In this document: one piece after another, positions 1-15,500 of the stretch
Position numbering within the stretch: the stretch's first letter is position 1
Layout: every line of letters begins with the position of its first letter
NCBI GenBank assembly: GCA_965153455.1
Contig: OZ234493.1
Coordinates: 35,826,213-35,890,212, forward strand
Direction of reading: 5' to 3'
Source of the DNA: Sphagnum compactum
Taxonomy: Eukaryota > Bryophyta > Sphagnopsida > Sphagnales
Length of the DNA stretch: 64,000 nt
Notes under the pieces: generated by a model
Told to the model about the DNA's origin: nothing
The model's input: only the letters and a program-made list of their open reading frames with translations
Database searches by the model: none
Position numbers and translations under genes: made by a program

Positions 1-142
1 TTCATGTGAATCATCATCCATCATGTTTGGTAGGTACTCTTCTTCTTCTTCTTCTTCCTGCTCTGGAGAATCTGAAGATTCCTTGCAGGCAGGGGGTAAC
101 GAAATCAAAAGATGTGGCATTGTGGATTGTTTTCTTTTGCAG

Positions 143-3100
143 GTTTCAACAGATATTTTGGTGATACCAAAGGACAAGTCTGTGGAGTTTATTCAAATCA
201 GCTCACACCAACTTGCTGCAGCTGTGCGCACTGAAGCTCTTGCATGGTTACAAGCTATTGGTGATAGCATGTCCACTTTGGAGAAGGAGAGGGTGAAAGC
301 TCTTCATGACAAGATGGACCGCTGGTTCAAAGTTCTTCACCAGGTATCAAATCTCCCTGATTGCTTGCATCAGCGAAAGAAAATTTACCAATATCTGAGA
401 AAACTGCAGCATATACTGCAAGGTAGAAAAACATTCCCTTCTCTATTGAAAGCTCATGAATTCCCATTGTTAAAAATCATACTGTGACGTCTCTTGAGTG
501 GTAGCCAACATCATGACTGGATCGTTCCATTGCAACAGAAATGCACCCAGGAAATAAGATGTCCTTCATGATGATGAAAGGCAATTGATTGATCAATTGA
601 TCGATAGTCTAAAGTGTGACAAATTTTGTGTGTGGGGTTTTTTGCTATGGCTTTTGTTGCAGCCACCTGATTCACTGGAGAATCTGAAGATGGTGTTAAA
701 TGTTGTGGCAGAAGTTTTGAGCTCAGGCATGGTAGTGGAATTGGAGTGAGTGAGCAAGCGAGCATCACCTCATCACCCTTTTGAGTCCTCTCTTTCTCTC
801 CCTGTCTCTACTGTACTGAACTTCTTTCATATGCCACCCAAGTCCTGGTCCTGACATCTAATCCAGTTCCCACAGTGTAAACATCACTAGCGTTGCCCAC
901 CTAAACCCTAAACCCTTCAAACCACCACATTTTCCTTCTTCCATGGATGATGATTCAAGAGGGGAACCCCCTGAGGCTTCACCTGAAAAAACCACATCAT
1001 GCATGCATGAATCAGGTATTTGGAGCTGGAAGAGCGTATCAGAACTCGAGAGCTGTACAACCTACAAGAGCCAATGGAAGACAAGGCACGCACATTTCTT
1101 CTCCGACAACGGTAAAAAAAGAAAGATCTCCAAATTGCTTTTTTCCAAAGCACCCAATTCTTGAAATCTTCTGACTTGTGATTTGTAAGCATAAATTTAC
1201 AGTTCTTGTCATTTTTTCCATAGGTATTCAATAAGGATGTTATGACACAAATTATGTGCATTGATCACAACTTTCTCTGTGTCCAGTTTAGGTCAAGAGT
1301 CTCAACTTGTTGATCGATTGGGTTCTTCCTGTACAATGTTTTATTATAACAGTATAATAATTTTTTTTAGTGATGATCGAGGATCAGAAAGCCTGTAGAG
1401 TTGGACTCCATGAGGAACAAAACACACTGACGGCTGGCTGGGCATGACTACTAGTACTTGACTCCATGTTGAATCAATCAGGTGGGATGAGCTGGAGAAG
1501 GAAGCTTCTGCCTTGTCTTTATCTCTACAAACGACCAAAAAAAACTTTGTTGAAGTAACAGAGTCACAGGTTCAAGATTTTGTGAAGACCACAGTTGAGT
1601 TTCGAGACCGAATGAATGTGAAGGGACCCGTCAAGTGCACTGACCTTGACCTTGGTCTTCAGCTGCTGGTAGAATTCCAGGTAACTTCTTCACCTACCTG
1701 AAAAACACCCTTTTTGGGACTTTGCTGAGTGCTGAATCTCAATCCCGTCCTCTTCTACCATCTGATATATATGCTACCTTCATCCCTGCTTGGGGAAGAG
1801 TTCAAGTGTGGTAGGCTAGCTTGGGTGTAGGAGCTTTCATCACCAACATTTCAAACATACATGCATACATACATATGTATGTATGTTTACTTGTATTTTC
1901 TTTTTGTTTAGGAAGACTAGCACATCAACTGAGATCTGAAACCTGAAAAAGTGGGATTTGTCTGTGACAGGCTGAGTTTGAGATAATGCAAAAGACCAAA
2001 GACCAACTTGTGCTTGCGCAGAAGCTGTTTGATATGCCTGTGACGCCTTACCCTGCACTTTTTGAGGTAGAATACATTGTCTTTTGAACTTGATGATTTT
2101 TTGAACGAAAGGAAATACTCATGAGGTTTTAGTGTGTGCAATAAATGCATAATACCCAAATGGCGGAAGTTCAGCAGCTTGCATACATGAGAGTTCATGA
2201 GCTAGCTACGTATGTGACAACGGATGCGCCTTGGGAGAGTGTGTTTTGATTTTTATGTATCGCTTTGAGAATTTTCTATGTCACTGATGAGTGTGAATTC
2301 TTTTTCATTTTTTTCCCTATAAATTAATTGCAATTTGTTTTTTTTTGTTGCAGGTGGAAACTGCATTGAAAGGTTGTTCCTTGATTTATGATGTTTATGC
2401 AGCGTTTGCAGCTGCTGTCACAACAGCCTCTGCTACGTTATGGGCAGAACTAGACATTAACAAACTCATGGAACTAACAGATGAATTCGCTCTTCGTATG
2501 AAGAAAATGAAGGCTCTCAAGGCTCAAATTACTTACATTAACTTGGAGGCTAAATTGAAGGGATTCCAGGACTCGCTTCCCTTATTCCAGGTTAGTAGCT
2601 CAAACCCCCCCCCCCCAAAATAAATAAATTATGATCTGTCGTTAATTACACAGGATTGGACTATATGATCTTAATTACCCATTTAATAGATGGTGCATAA
2701 TATTATGTCAAGCAAAAACTCAGATCCATTATGATTGTTTTTTTTGGCACTTGGACAAAGAATTGCAAAATGGCTTGAAACAGTTGTGTTGAAGGTTTTG
2801 TGGTGTAGAACAACTTCCGGATTATAATTGCAGCACAAGTTTGTCATTAGAATTTTGTGCATAGTACTATCTGAATTCACGACCAGCATCAATCTCTCAA
2901 TGTTTGCAAATCTTTTTTTGTGCAGGATCTGAAAAGTGAGGCATTGCGCAAAAGGCACTGGGATAAGCTGATGCAAGAAACCGGGAAGTCGTTCGAAATG
3001 GATCCCAAAACTTTCACCCTTGCAAATGTATTCAAAATGGAGCTCCATAACTTTGCTGCACAGATTGGGTACGTAATTTACATGTTCAGATCATCCTAAT

Positions 3101-5346
3101 TTTCTCCCAAGTATACTTGTAAGAATCCTGAGTGTCTCTAGACCGTGGGGAAATTCATTTATGATTGGTGGGTGGAGGTTTGCTTGTTCTGATTTTGATC
3201 ATTTAAAAAAAATAAAAATTATTTGATATGGGGTGGTGTTGGATGCAGTGAGATAACAAATGCAGCGACAAAGGAGTTGAATATTGAGTCCGAGCTGAAG
3301 AATGTAGCGGATGTTTGGAGAGTGCAGGAGTTTGAGATTGCAAAGTATGTCAAGGATGGTGTAGACAAAGGATGGGTGTTGCGCACAACGGAACAGATCA
3401 CATTTCTGGTTGAAGAGATGACATTGAATTTGCAAGGCATGACAAGCTCTCGCTTTGTTCGTGCCTTCCTTGACGAAGTGAACTCATGGGCCTTCAAATT
3501 GGGCCTTATTGGAGAGGTCATGGATATATGGATGCAAGTATGTACAATACCCATATGAATGTTTTTCTTTCTATGTACACCATGTTATGTATTCCGTTTC
3601 TTTCTTATTCTCATGATTGTGCATTCGAAATTTTGGACATCATCCCTGCAATCATTGTTATAGTCCAATGTCCTGCCACCGGATGATTGTGTCTGAAAAT
3701 CCTTCTTATTCATTCAGAGGACTTCACACATCATGGCTGGCATGAATTTTTCACTTGATTACATAGGTGCAACGCAAGTGGATGTATCTTGAAAGCATAT
3801 TTGGATCCGATGATATACGACATCAACTCCCTGACGAAGCCAAACGCTTTGACAACATTGATAAGAACTGGAAAAAAATCATGGCAGATACGGCCAAAAA
3901 TCCTAACATCGTTGCAGCATGTAGCTCTGATGGACGCCTTGATACTTTGAATATGCTTTTTAACCAGCTTGAAAACTGCCAGAAGAGCTTGAGCGAGTAA
4001 GACAAAGAAAGAACATTTGGAGACTTGATGCTATTTATCAAAATTCTGCATGTGCATTTGATTGAATTTTGGAGGTTTGTGATTGGTGGGTTGCTTGCAA
4101 GATTAGAGTTTTGAACTCATTTGCGTGCCAAAGAATTGCAATTTTAATTTTACGGGATGAATTTCTGGGGGGCAGGTACTTGGACACAAAGAGGAACGCA
4201 TTTCCTCGGTTTTTCTTCATTTCTGATGATGAGCTGCTATCAGTTTTGGGGACATCAGACCCTACATCGATACAAGAACATATGCTGAAGCTTTTTGACA
4301 ATTGTGCTGCACTGAAGTTTGGGGACAAGAACAAGACCGTGGTGGGGATGAGATCATCAGAGGGTGAGACGTATGGATTCCGCCTCAAAGTCTCCACAGA
4401 GTGGCCTGTGGAAGTGTGGATGAAGTCAGTGGAAGGAGAGATGCATCATTCTCTCTTTGAGATTATGAAGGAGGGAGTGTACTACTATGCAAAATCAATT
4501 CGTACCGAATGGATTACCGAAAACCTCGGCATGGTCACCTTGGTAAGTTAAGTCAACTTTCTTTTGGTGAACAATGGAGATGTTTGGGTGAGGGTTTAGG
4601 GTTTAGTGTTCCCATGGATGATCCTATATGGTCAATATATTCATGAATTTGGTTGATCAAAGTTGAAGTACACTGTGATTTTGGAGCGAGTCAGTCTTGA
4701 TTTTAGTGACCTTGATTGTAAAATATGGGCCCTCTAGATAGACATCCCTAAACCCGAAACCCAAAAACCTGAGCTAGACAATCTGACAAACAAGGAGAAT
4801 TGTATGGTGAGCATGTGCAGGCTGGAAGCACAATATGGTGGACATGGGAGGTGGAGGATGCATTTAGCTCTGTACGCCTTGGAGACAAAAACGCCATGAA
4901 AACTTTCAGTGTAAAACTAACAAAGCAGTTGAATGATCTTGTCACCATAGTCCGCTCCGATCTTAATAATTTGCAGAGGAAAAAGGTACACAAAGAAAAC
5001 ACACCCTCAATATTGTGATTCTAGTCCCTACAATTTAAAGTTCTTTCCCGCAATTTGGGCTGGCTCTGATTTGAACCAATGCAAATGGGGGGCATGAACG
5101 CAACACCCATTTTGACTGTTTTTATCAAGCTCTGAATTGACTTGTGCCTTGCTCCTAGACTGATTGATAGATGATGGTCTCATGAAATGTCTTATACTAG
5201 GTGAATGCTCTTATCATTATCGAAGTGCATGCAAGAGATATCATTGATACTTTTGTACGGGATAGTATCTTGGATCATCGGGAATTTGCTTGGGAGAGTC
5301 AACTTCGTTTCTATTGGGATCGAAAAGCTGATGATGCTCTCATCAG
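143..5346 (+). other. Dynein exons 1-12: tail (DHC_N2) and linker
   Basis: Exons: 143-343, 663-745, 1016-1111, 1482-1680, 1971-2066, 2354-2590, 2926-3068, 3249-3537, 3767-3996, 4176-4542, 4821-4985, 5201-5346. Together they encode about 750 residues of the linker that swings across the AAA ring during the power stroke. Landmarks are [15 protein letters not shown] (exon 5), [12 protein letters not shown] (exon 9), [17 protein letters not shown] (exon 10) and [11 protein letters not shown] (exon 11). These match the conserved DHC_N2 order. Exon phases join exactly. Bases 1-142 read as the end of an intron with a TTC microsatellite; a further upstream exon inside them cannot be excluded. Confidence 0.93.
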
Positions 5347-6542
5347 GTGTAGTATTGTTTTTTTTGCTCCTCAATCCTGCTGGCCCGGAGCTCACAATGT
5401 GGTCATGTAAATAATAAATAATAAATTTGTTGATTATCCCATGATGGAAAATGCATCCATCATGTGGGTACACTATTGTTGTATGCAGGCAATGCACAGG
5501 AGAATTCCGATATGGGTACGAATACATGGGTTTGAATGGGCGACTTGTCATCACTGCTTTGACAGATCGATGTTACATGACCATCACCACTGCGCTCACG
5601 TACCGCCTTGGTGGAGCTCCTGCTGGACCCGCAGGGACTGGCAAGACTGAAACTGTTAAAGATCTTGCCAAATGCATGGCCTTACTTTGTGTTGTTTTCA
5701 ATTGTGGAGACGGCCTTGACTACAAGGTGGAAATGTATTTTTTTGTGGCAGTTGAATCAACTGCCACCTTTTTGTAATCAAATTAGCATATTAATATGTT
5801 GTATGCTTCATTTTATTAGATGCGCAACATCATGCAAGGACTTGGGTGATGATCTGGATTTAATCACAAAACTTGATAGTAGAGTTCACGGCTGCAAATT
5901 GTCTCTATGTGTGTGTGTTCTCCAGGCAATGGGATCAATCTTCTCAGGGCTTGTCCAGTGTGGAGCATGGGGTTGTTTCGATGAGTTTAACCGAATTGAT
6001 GCGGAGGTGCTGTCTGTTGTGTCATCACAAATTAAGCAAATCCAGGTAAATATTTATTAACCAACAATAATTGCACGAGTCTCTGATGATGATGATGATG
6101 ATGAACAATCTGTTGCTGCACACATTGAGTCTGATGATCTTGAGTCATGATTTGATGTTTAATGATTTTTTTTTTCTTTCTAGGAAAAAAAAATTTTGTT
6201 GAGAAATTTTATGACCTTGGTCAAAAATATTTGTGCTCATGGACATGACGGGTATGTGCCAAACATGGTAGGAGGCCATGAAAAATAATTTGAAGAAGTT
6301 CACATTTGAAGGCAAAGAGATTGCACTGGATGCCAGGACTGGAATCTTCATCACCATGAACCCTGGATATGCTGGCAGGACAGAGCTACCTGACAACTTG
6401 AAGGCTCTCTTTCGTCCTGTGACCATGATTGTTCCCGATCTACAACAAATCTGTGAAATTATGTTGTTCTCTGAAGGGTTGATCATTACCCACTTCATAC
6501 ACTCTCTTCTTCCTAAAACTTACTGTTGGGTTGTCATGCGTG

Positions 6543-6588
<46 letters not shown>

Positions 6589-9500
6589 TGCAGTAGTAGG
6601 GGGGTGTACAAATGGATTGGGGCAGGTTTGAGACAGCCAAGTTATTAGCCAAGAAGATGACAGTGTTGTACAAACTCTCACGTGAGCAACTGTCCAAACA
6701 ATACCACTACGACTTTGGACTACGGGCTCTTAAATCAGTGTTGGTTATGGCTGGTGCATTTAAACGTGGAGACCCAAACATGAGTGAACAACTCGTGCTC
6801 ATGAGGGCTTTGCGTGACATGAATTTGCCCAAATTCATCTTCGAGGATGTGCCACTCTTCTTGGGTCTCATCAATGATCTGTTTCCCGGAATGGATTGCC
6901 CACGTGTTCGATATCCTCAATTCAATGATGTGGTTGAGAATGATCTAGAGGTGTGTATGGTATCTATATACATAACCCTACACACTAAAGCATGGTATTC
7001 TTGCTCTTGTTTGTTCCAAGTCAACTATATAGAGGCAGAATTAATAATATGAGGACATCATGTTCATGATCTGAATTTTGCTGAATAATTTTACCAGGAA
7101 AATGGGTTTTTGGTGATGACGGCGCCTACAGACCAAGTGGACAAGGTGATCCAGCTGTATGAGACCATGCTCACACGCCACACAACTATGGTGGTGGGTC
7201 CTACAGGTGGAGGCAAGAGTGTCATCTTGAACACTCTTGCTCGATCTCAAACAAAGATGGAGTTTCCAACCAAACTCTTTGTTATCAATCCCAAGGCTCA
7301 ACCCACAAGCGAGCTCTATGGACTTATGGGTATGTATAGTATGAGTTCTAGATCATGTACTTAATTCGGGCCAGAAACGAGGGGATTATTTGTCAAGAAT
7401 GAATTTGAAGTTTTGTAAAGCACCTGCAAATGGTTCTTGAAAAAAAAAAATTGCAAGTGCTCAATGCATGCCCTTTGCAAGAGTGTAAATTTTTCTCCCA
7501 GTTTCATAATTAGCTTCAGACATGTATGTGGTGGTGGGTGGGCTTGTGATTTGCAGATCCTGATACTCGTGATTGGACGGATGGACTGTTGTCCTGCATC
7601 TTTCGTGAGATTAATAAGCCACTTCCTCCAGACCGGGAAAATGAGAGGTAACCAAATGACTTGGTATCTCCTGAGCCTGCTTGTAATTTTGATGAAGACT
7701 TCCTTAGTGCTGCAAAATTCCTGATGAAGATGATGATGATGGTGATGTTCTTGACATCACATTGAACTCAAAATCATAATTGTGTGAGAGTTGTTGTTTG
7801 ACACCGTCCTGGGCGACTAAATGTGATTTTTTCCTTATGCAAGGTATTATCTTGTGTTCGATGGAGATGTGGATGCATTGTGGGTAGAGGATATGAACAG
7901 CGTTATGGATGACAACAAGCTACTAACTCTTCCCAATGGAGAGCGCATCCGCGTTCAAAACCACTGCAAATTATTATTCGAGGTAGATCATACACTTCTC
8001 GTCTCACACACTTCCCCCATATATATATATATATATTTATATGATCTAGTCTATTAACCTAGTACCTATATCGTTGAAATTCATGGATCTGAATGCATTG
8101 ATTGTTGCAAAACCCAGGTTTTTGATCTGCAATATGCTTCTCCAGCTACTGTCAGCCGATGTGGTATGGTGTTTGTTGATTCAAAAAACTTGGGTTATGA
8201 TCCATTCATATGGAAGTGGTGCAACTCTAGGACCAGGTTAATAAATCTTTTGCAACAAGACTAACCCCCCCCCATATTTTTTATGTTCTGGCTGTGGAAT
8301 ATAAAAAAATGCATCATGTTGTTCCAAGTCATACATAATATGCTACAAGTGTTGAGATTTATTGCACTCTGATGTAAATTTTCTGCTATTGCCACATGTT
8401 GCCCTTTTCTGTAAAGTTACAAGAGACATGGAATGTGACTAGAGAAATTATAGTGGGTTGTTGATTTTCTGACTTTGATTGATGTTGGAAAACAACTTGG
8501 GTCTTGATGATTGATGTACATGATCATGCAGGCCAGATGAGAAAGAGCTGCTGAGAGAGTTTTTTGCAAAGTATGCAAAGAAGTGTATTGATTTTGTACT
8601 AGAAGGATTGGAAGATGATGTGATCACAAAACCCTTGATGCAAACCATCCCTTTGACTAATCTGAACATGGCAACACAGCTGTGTAAAATGCTGCAAGTC
8701 ATCTTGACAGATGAGTTGGAGATCAAGAACCCACAGGTGGGTGGGTGGGTTGTGGGTTTAGGGTTAGGAATTCATGAACAAACTCACAAAATTATATATC
8801 TTTTAAAAGATTTATTTAGTTATTTATGGATTCATGTTTATGTTTATATTTATAGTGCCAAGTTGAAACAATTTCTTGGGTGAAAATGATTCAACTGTAA
8901 AAGAGTAGATCTATCATCTGTGACAGGTGAAATGTGTGCCAGCCAGCAGCACGACTTTTTACTTACCTTTGAGCTTGATTGCCTGCATGTACATTGTATG
9001 ATCATCAGGCATTGGAGGCATTGTTCATATTCTTGGTGATTTGGTCAATTGGTGGTAGCATAGTACAAACCACAGTTGTGAAGGATCGCGATCGGTTTGA
9101 CAAGTTTGTGAAAGGGATTGCTGCGCTTGGGAGCAGTCCAAATGACCCAATACCCCCAAATCAACTGCCTGTTGACACCTTGTATGAATTTTGTTTTGAT
9201 ATCGAAAACCTGCAATGGCGCTCGTGGAAGTCTCTGGTCCCGCTTTATGTGGTAAATACATTGGCTCATCAACTTCCCAAACTCATGCCATGATATCAAA
9301 TTACTCCATGTGGTAGATCTAAACTCCACTTTATAGTTAAAGATCTGTTGGACATCTCAAATCCTTCCTTACACATACAGCAGTGATTGTGCATAATGAT
9401 GCCAATGCTCATGTACAAATTGAGCTGCAAATTTGAATCTTCACATGGGATTCATCAATTGATCACTCTTGATCCTTCTTTAGTGCAAGAAGAAAGAGAC

Positions 9501-12500
9501 TGTAAACCAACCTTCTGCAAATTTTGTGTTGTGCTTTTGTTTTCGCAGCCACCACCTGATGGGTTGTTCAGTAAAATTCTGGTTCCAACCATTGATACTT
9601 ATCGGTCAACTTGGCTTCTCAACATTTTGGCAAAGGTACCAAGATGATCTCCATTTTTCTTTCTGGACAGAGGGGTGCGTGCAAAATCCCAGGTGTAGAT
9701 TATCTTCTAACAAATTACTGCTCTTTAGAGTCATAGAGCAAAACTACAATTTCCATTTGATTTTACTACAGTTGAAAAATTAAATTAGGGGTTTTTTACT
9801 AACAGTGTGCAAGTGCATATTGTGTTTTGTGCAGTTTGGTAGAGCAGTGCTGTTTGTGGGAGAAAGTGGAACAGCCAAAACTGTGATCATACAGAAATAC
9901 TTCAGCACCTTGGATGTCAACAACTACCTGGTTTTGAACATGAACTTCAGTTCCCGAACTACGTCTTTGGATGTCCAGCATTCAGTTGAGGATTCTGTGG
10001 AGAAGAAAACCAAGGTATATATATATACCAGTCAAAAATCAGTCTTGGACCCAATACTAGGACTAGGCTGATACAAGAAATTTTGGGTGGGGGGTTTTTT
10101 TTCAAAGAAAGTTATTTCGGGGTTGGTGTGTGTAGGATACATATGGTCCTCCACTGGGAAGGAAGATGATCATGTTTATTGATGACATGAACATGCCGAG
10201 AGTTGATACATATGGAACACAACAACCGATTGCAATGCTGAAGCTTCTGGTTGAGCGCGGAGGAATCTATGACAGAGGGTAGGTCCAACTGACAGAATAA
10301 ATATTGTAGATCTGATGATGCTGATGCTTCTCTTGACATCTCTTATGAATTTATTATATCCAGATTCATAACAATTGTTATTACTCTGCAGCAAATTACA
10401 TCTAGATAGCAGAAATCCATAGGCCATGACTTAGAAGCTCCTTTTGGGTCTGGGTGATGGAATGGGTGGGGATGGATTTGGTTTAGGAAGGATCTCAACT
10501 GGAAGAACATCAAGGATGTGCAATTTGTGGGTGCAATGGGACGACCTGGTGGTGCAAGGAATCCCGTAGATCCCAGATTCATCACTCTCTTCTCGGTGTT
10601 TGAAATTCAATTCCCGTCAGACAACTCTCTGTCTCACATCTATAGTGCAATACTTGATGGACATCTTCAAAAGCTTTCCAAGGATGTTCAGGTCAATACA
10701 TAATCCTCCTCCTCCTCCTCATCATCTGAGCTACATGATAATTCTTCAGTTCTCAAAAACTCCTTTTGATCAATGCACTATTTCATTATTCAAACTCTAA
10801 TTCTATCATAGTGGATTTGTTGCAATCAATGGGCTTCTTGATTTTGTATCACAACTGGTAAGCAATGCATTTGAATTTGGTTTTTTTTTTCCATCTGATT
10901 TCAACCATGTGATTGATAATCTGTTGTTGATGATCCCCATGGACGGCAGGACCTGACAACTCCAATAACATCAGCAACTCTGATTCTCTACAACTATGTG
11001 ATTGAAAAACTACCACCAACTCCTTCTAGGTTCCACTATATTTTCAACTTGCGTGATTTGAGCCGCATCTATGAGGGTCTAACAATGTCAACCATTGACA
11101 AGATGAAGACGATGGGTCAATTGTTGCGGTTATGGCACAATGAGTGTTTACGAATCTTCTATGACCGTCTTATCAATGACCATGACAAGGACATTGTGCA
11201 GGTTGAATTTCAAAACTCCAAAAAAATCTGTACATGTAAATTTATATATATACAACATAATATTATATTTCAATCCAAATTTTTCTAACATAATACATAC
11301 AATGTGTTCCTGATTCATTTTGAAGAGTGGAATTGCAACTTATATTTAAGGTTTTTAGATTAAACCTGAGGAATTAGGTGATGGGTTTTACTCCCTCTAG
11401 TGGATCAAATACTCTTGGAGACATGTGAATTTACATTCTTATGTTGGGACTTTTTGTGTGTGAGAGTCTACAGACGCGGATTCGAGATCTTGTTCAGGAA
11501 AAGTTTGCAACAGTAGCAGAAGAAGTCATGCAACTACCCATCCTTTTTGGTGACTACAGAAATGTCCTAAAACCAACAGTCCCAAGACTTTATGAAGATT
11601 TGGGAGATTTTGGATTTGTAAGGCCTTTGTTTGAGGAAATTCTGGAGGAATACTGTCTTGTCAACAAAGCCATGAACTTAGTCATGTTCAAAGATGCTTT
11701 GGAGCACCTTACCCGTGTACATCGCATCATGCGCATACCTCAGGTACATGAGATCTATCTATGATTCTTCTTCTTTCTTGTCAAGTAATTTCTAAAGAAT
11801 TAGTGCCCATCATACCCAAGAATAAATAATTATTCAAGAAGCAAACCCAATCCCAAGAAAAAGAAATCCTTTTCTATTGAGAGGCTGCAAATTTGTTGAT
11901 TCTTAAAAAAAAATTGTTGATGTATGACAGGGGAATGCACTCCTTGTGGGAGTAGGAGGAAGTGGGAAAAAAAGTTTATCCAAGCTTGGAGCTTTTGCAG
12001 CGGGATGTGTGATATTTGAGATAACATTAACACGAGGCTACAATGAAGAATCTTTTCGGGAAGATCTCAAAGTGCTGTACACGAAATTGGGTGTGGAAAA
12101 CAAAGCTGTTGTCTTTATGTTCACCGATGCCCATGTTGCAGATGAAGGCTTTCTTGAGCTCATCAACAACATGCTCACGTCTGGCATGGTACCCGCCCTT
12201 TTCAAAGAGGACGAAAAGGAAGGCATGATCAGTCAGGTCAGAAAAACTATTGATGATGGTAGATCACAGAATTGATATGCAAAAACTCTGCTCAATTACT
12301 ATGTGAAAAACTCCACCTAATTTGATTTCTGTGTCAAACTGTAATGGCATGGAAACACTTGATAGCTTTGTCCCAAGGTCATGGAGACATGCAAATATGT
12401 GGGGTTTGAATATTTTACAAAATCCAAGTTTTCTCACCTATTAAGTTTGCTCTTCAGTTACTATTTCATAGTCCTACTTCTTCACGATGTTGCATATGTT

Positions 12501-15500
12501 GTTGTTGTTGGGTTAGGAATTTTTTTATTACATATAAATTTTTCTGTATAGTGCAGGTGAGGGATGCGGTGGTGGCAGCTGGGTTAGTAGACACAAAGGA
12601 GAATTGCTGGAGTTATTTTATTCTTCGATGCCGGAGCAACCTCCACATAACTCTAGCAATGTCTCCAGTTGGTGAGACTCTCAGGACGCGCTGCCGCAAC
12701 TTTCCAGGCCTGGTGAGTACTGGAGGCTTAGTAGATCTTTGTCATAGGCTCAAGGAATTCACAAACATTTGTGGTTTGTACTTCCCAAACTTTGAGTTTT
12801 TGCTTTGAAATACTTGAAAGACAGGCAATTTTCATTGTGTTTTTGTCAGGTGAATAATTGTGTGATTGACTGGCTTACTCCGTGGCCAGAAGAAGCACTT
12901 CTCTCTGTGTGCACAGTGTTCTTAGCAGACATGGATATCCAGGAAGATTTGAGGCCCCTCATTTTAGACCATATTGTGATGGTGCATATGTCAGTGTGCA
13001 ATTTGAGCATCAAGTTCACACAGCAGACGCAACGCACCAACTATGTCACACCCAAGAACTTCCTTGATTACATCCTGACTTACCGGACATCTTTGAAAAC
13101 CAAACGCATCCAAAATGCTGAGCAAGCTAAGAGACTCGATGGTGGATTGCAAAAACTTATTCAAGCAAAAGTGGAAGTTTCAGCATTGCAGGTAGTATTA
13201 TTTATTTATATATTTATATATTTATTTGGCTGCTAACCCAACAGTGATCTGATCTAAATTATTAAGCTAAGTTCTTAATTACTGCCTAATATCTGTTTGT
13301 GGGTGGGTTCAGATCACATTGGCAGAAGCCAAAATTGTGGTGGACGCTAAGACAAAACAATGTAATGAGCTTATCGATGTTATCAGGTACTAATCCCAAC
13401 AATGGGTGTCATGCTTTAAACTTTTTTTTGTTATGTGCTTAATTAATTAATTAAATGCAATTAGTGCTCTCCTCTTCCTACAACCATCAGTGTTTTTGCA
13501 AACTTACGTGAATAGTACATTGTTGCTGGATTTTTATTATTACTTGATCATTATTACTTTTGTTTTTGGGTATGTTTTTTTCTTGGCAGCACAAATACAG
13601 CAACTGTAGTGAGCAAGCAAACCATAGCTCAAGAGAAGCAAATTGATCTGTCTGCACAAAGTGAGGTGATCACCCGTGAGAAAGCTGAAGCCGAAATTGC
13701 TTTGGCTGATGCTATCCCAGCTCTCGAAGCAGCAGCAGAAGCTCTCAATAGTTTGAAGAAGGATGACATTACTGAAATCCGCTCCTTTGCAAAGCCCAAC
13801 ATATATGTCCAAAAGGTAAACCAGTTCATGAATTTCCCCCTGAAATGACACCAATAGAATATCAACAGCAGGTGCAAGCTAGGGTTTAAGCAGGATATCT
13901 AAAATGACCCGCAGGTTCCTCGTTGTCTTCAGTTAAGTAGTCATGAAAAATGGACTGATTGGCTGATGTGGCAAACTTGGAGGATTGGTCAAGAATTTTA
14001 ATTGCACACACCCTAAACCCTAACAGCTCATAGATATATGTCTCTTTCTCCCCCCCACCAGGTGACAGAGTGCGTTTGTATTCTTAAGCGAGTACCAGAT
14101 GTGTCCTGGAAGGGTGCAAAGGGGATGATGGCAGACAGCAGCTTTTTGAAGGGTTTGATTGAGTTTGAGAAAGACGCCATCACAGAGAAACAGGTACTAT
14201 AAAAAATGTTTGAAATGCTGTAAAATTTCTCTACACCCTAGATCTTATTTTATTATTTTACTTTTTTGTGAATAATGTTTTGCCTTTTGATTACTACTTA
14301 AAACACATCTTCTTTGGTGTTCACCTTTTTGTGTTTTACAACAAATTCCATTCACCACCCAGATGAAAGCTCTGCGGGAATACTTCAAAGACCCAAATAT
14401 GTCATTGGAAAATATAATGACAATATCTATAGCTGGAGCGGGTTTGCTGCGATGGGTGATTGCTATGATGAACTATTATGGTATTCTCAAAATCGTGGCA
14501 CCGAAGCGAAATGCAGTAGCTGCTGCTGAGAAGATGCTGAACACAGCACAAAATGAGCTGGAGAGAATACAAGCTGAGGTGTACACCCATGGAATTTGTC
14601 TAAAACCCATGAAAATTGAATCTGTAGATTCCTTAATTTCCAACCAACTTTGCTGAATGTCAAAGTGGGTCAATCAATTTTATGTTTCTTCTTGTTCTCC
14701 AAATCCTTCAGAGAAATGACATTCATCAAACTACTATAATTTATATATATATATATGGTGGTGGATTTTGTGGATTCAGGTGGAAAACTTGTCAGCACAA
14801 CTGGGACATTTGAACAAGCAGTTTGAGACAAACACAGCAGAGCAGATTGAGTTGAAGACAAATGCTGATCTCATGGAGAAACGCTTAGATGCAGCTTCAC
14901 GCCTCATTGCTGGTTTGGGTTCAGAGCATGAAAGATGGTCTCGGGAACTCCAAGAACTGGCAATAGCACGTGTCAAATTGCTTGGAGATTGCTTGGTAGC
15001 TTCCAGCTTCCTCAGGTAGCTCTGGATTCATCACCATCCCTGTAATACATGCAGCCAGATTTCTGGAGCTCAAATTTTGTCTTGAAAAACACAATGCTCA
15101 TTTCAGGACTAAGTTGCTGCAATTTGAAAGTTTTCACTCATTTTGAACCAGTCGACACTTGTTTGATTTTTTTCTGTTGCAACAAAGTTGGTTTCTTTCA
15201 GTACCTTCATTGGGTATGAGTGGATTGGATGAACTTCCTCATTCATGAAATCAGTGAATCAGCTCTTGTGTATCAGTTTTGTTAGAATGCAGTTCCATTA
15301 AATTGCAGGTTTTGGATCCACATGTCCAAATGTGTAGAAAACCTGTTTTGACTTCTTTTTTAACATCATGGGGTGATGGGATCTTCATCTATGTGTGTGT
15401 GCGGCTGATGGTGGGGGTGGGTTGCAGCTATTGTGGAGCTTTTACAATTGAGTTCCGGAATGAGCTGATTAACAAAACTTGGCATGCAGACCTGGTGACA

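Noticed and set aside
1-142. Possible dynein exon upstream of 143
   Set aside because: A GTAGGT donor-like site occurs near 30, but no dynein motif can be read before it and the TTC repeat fits intron sequence.
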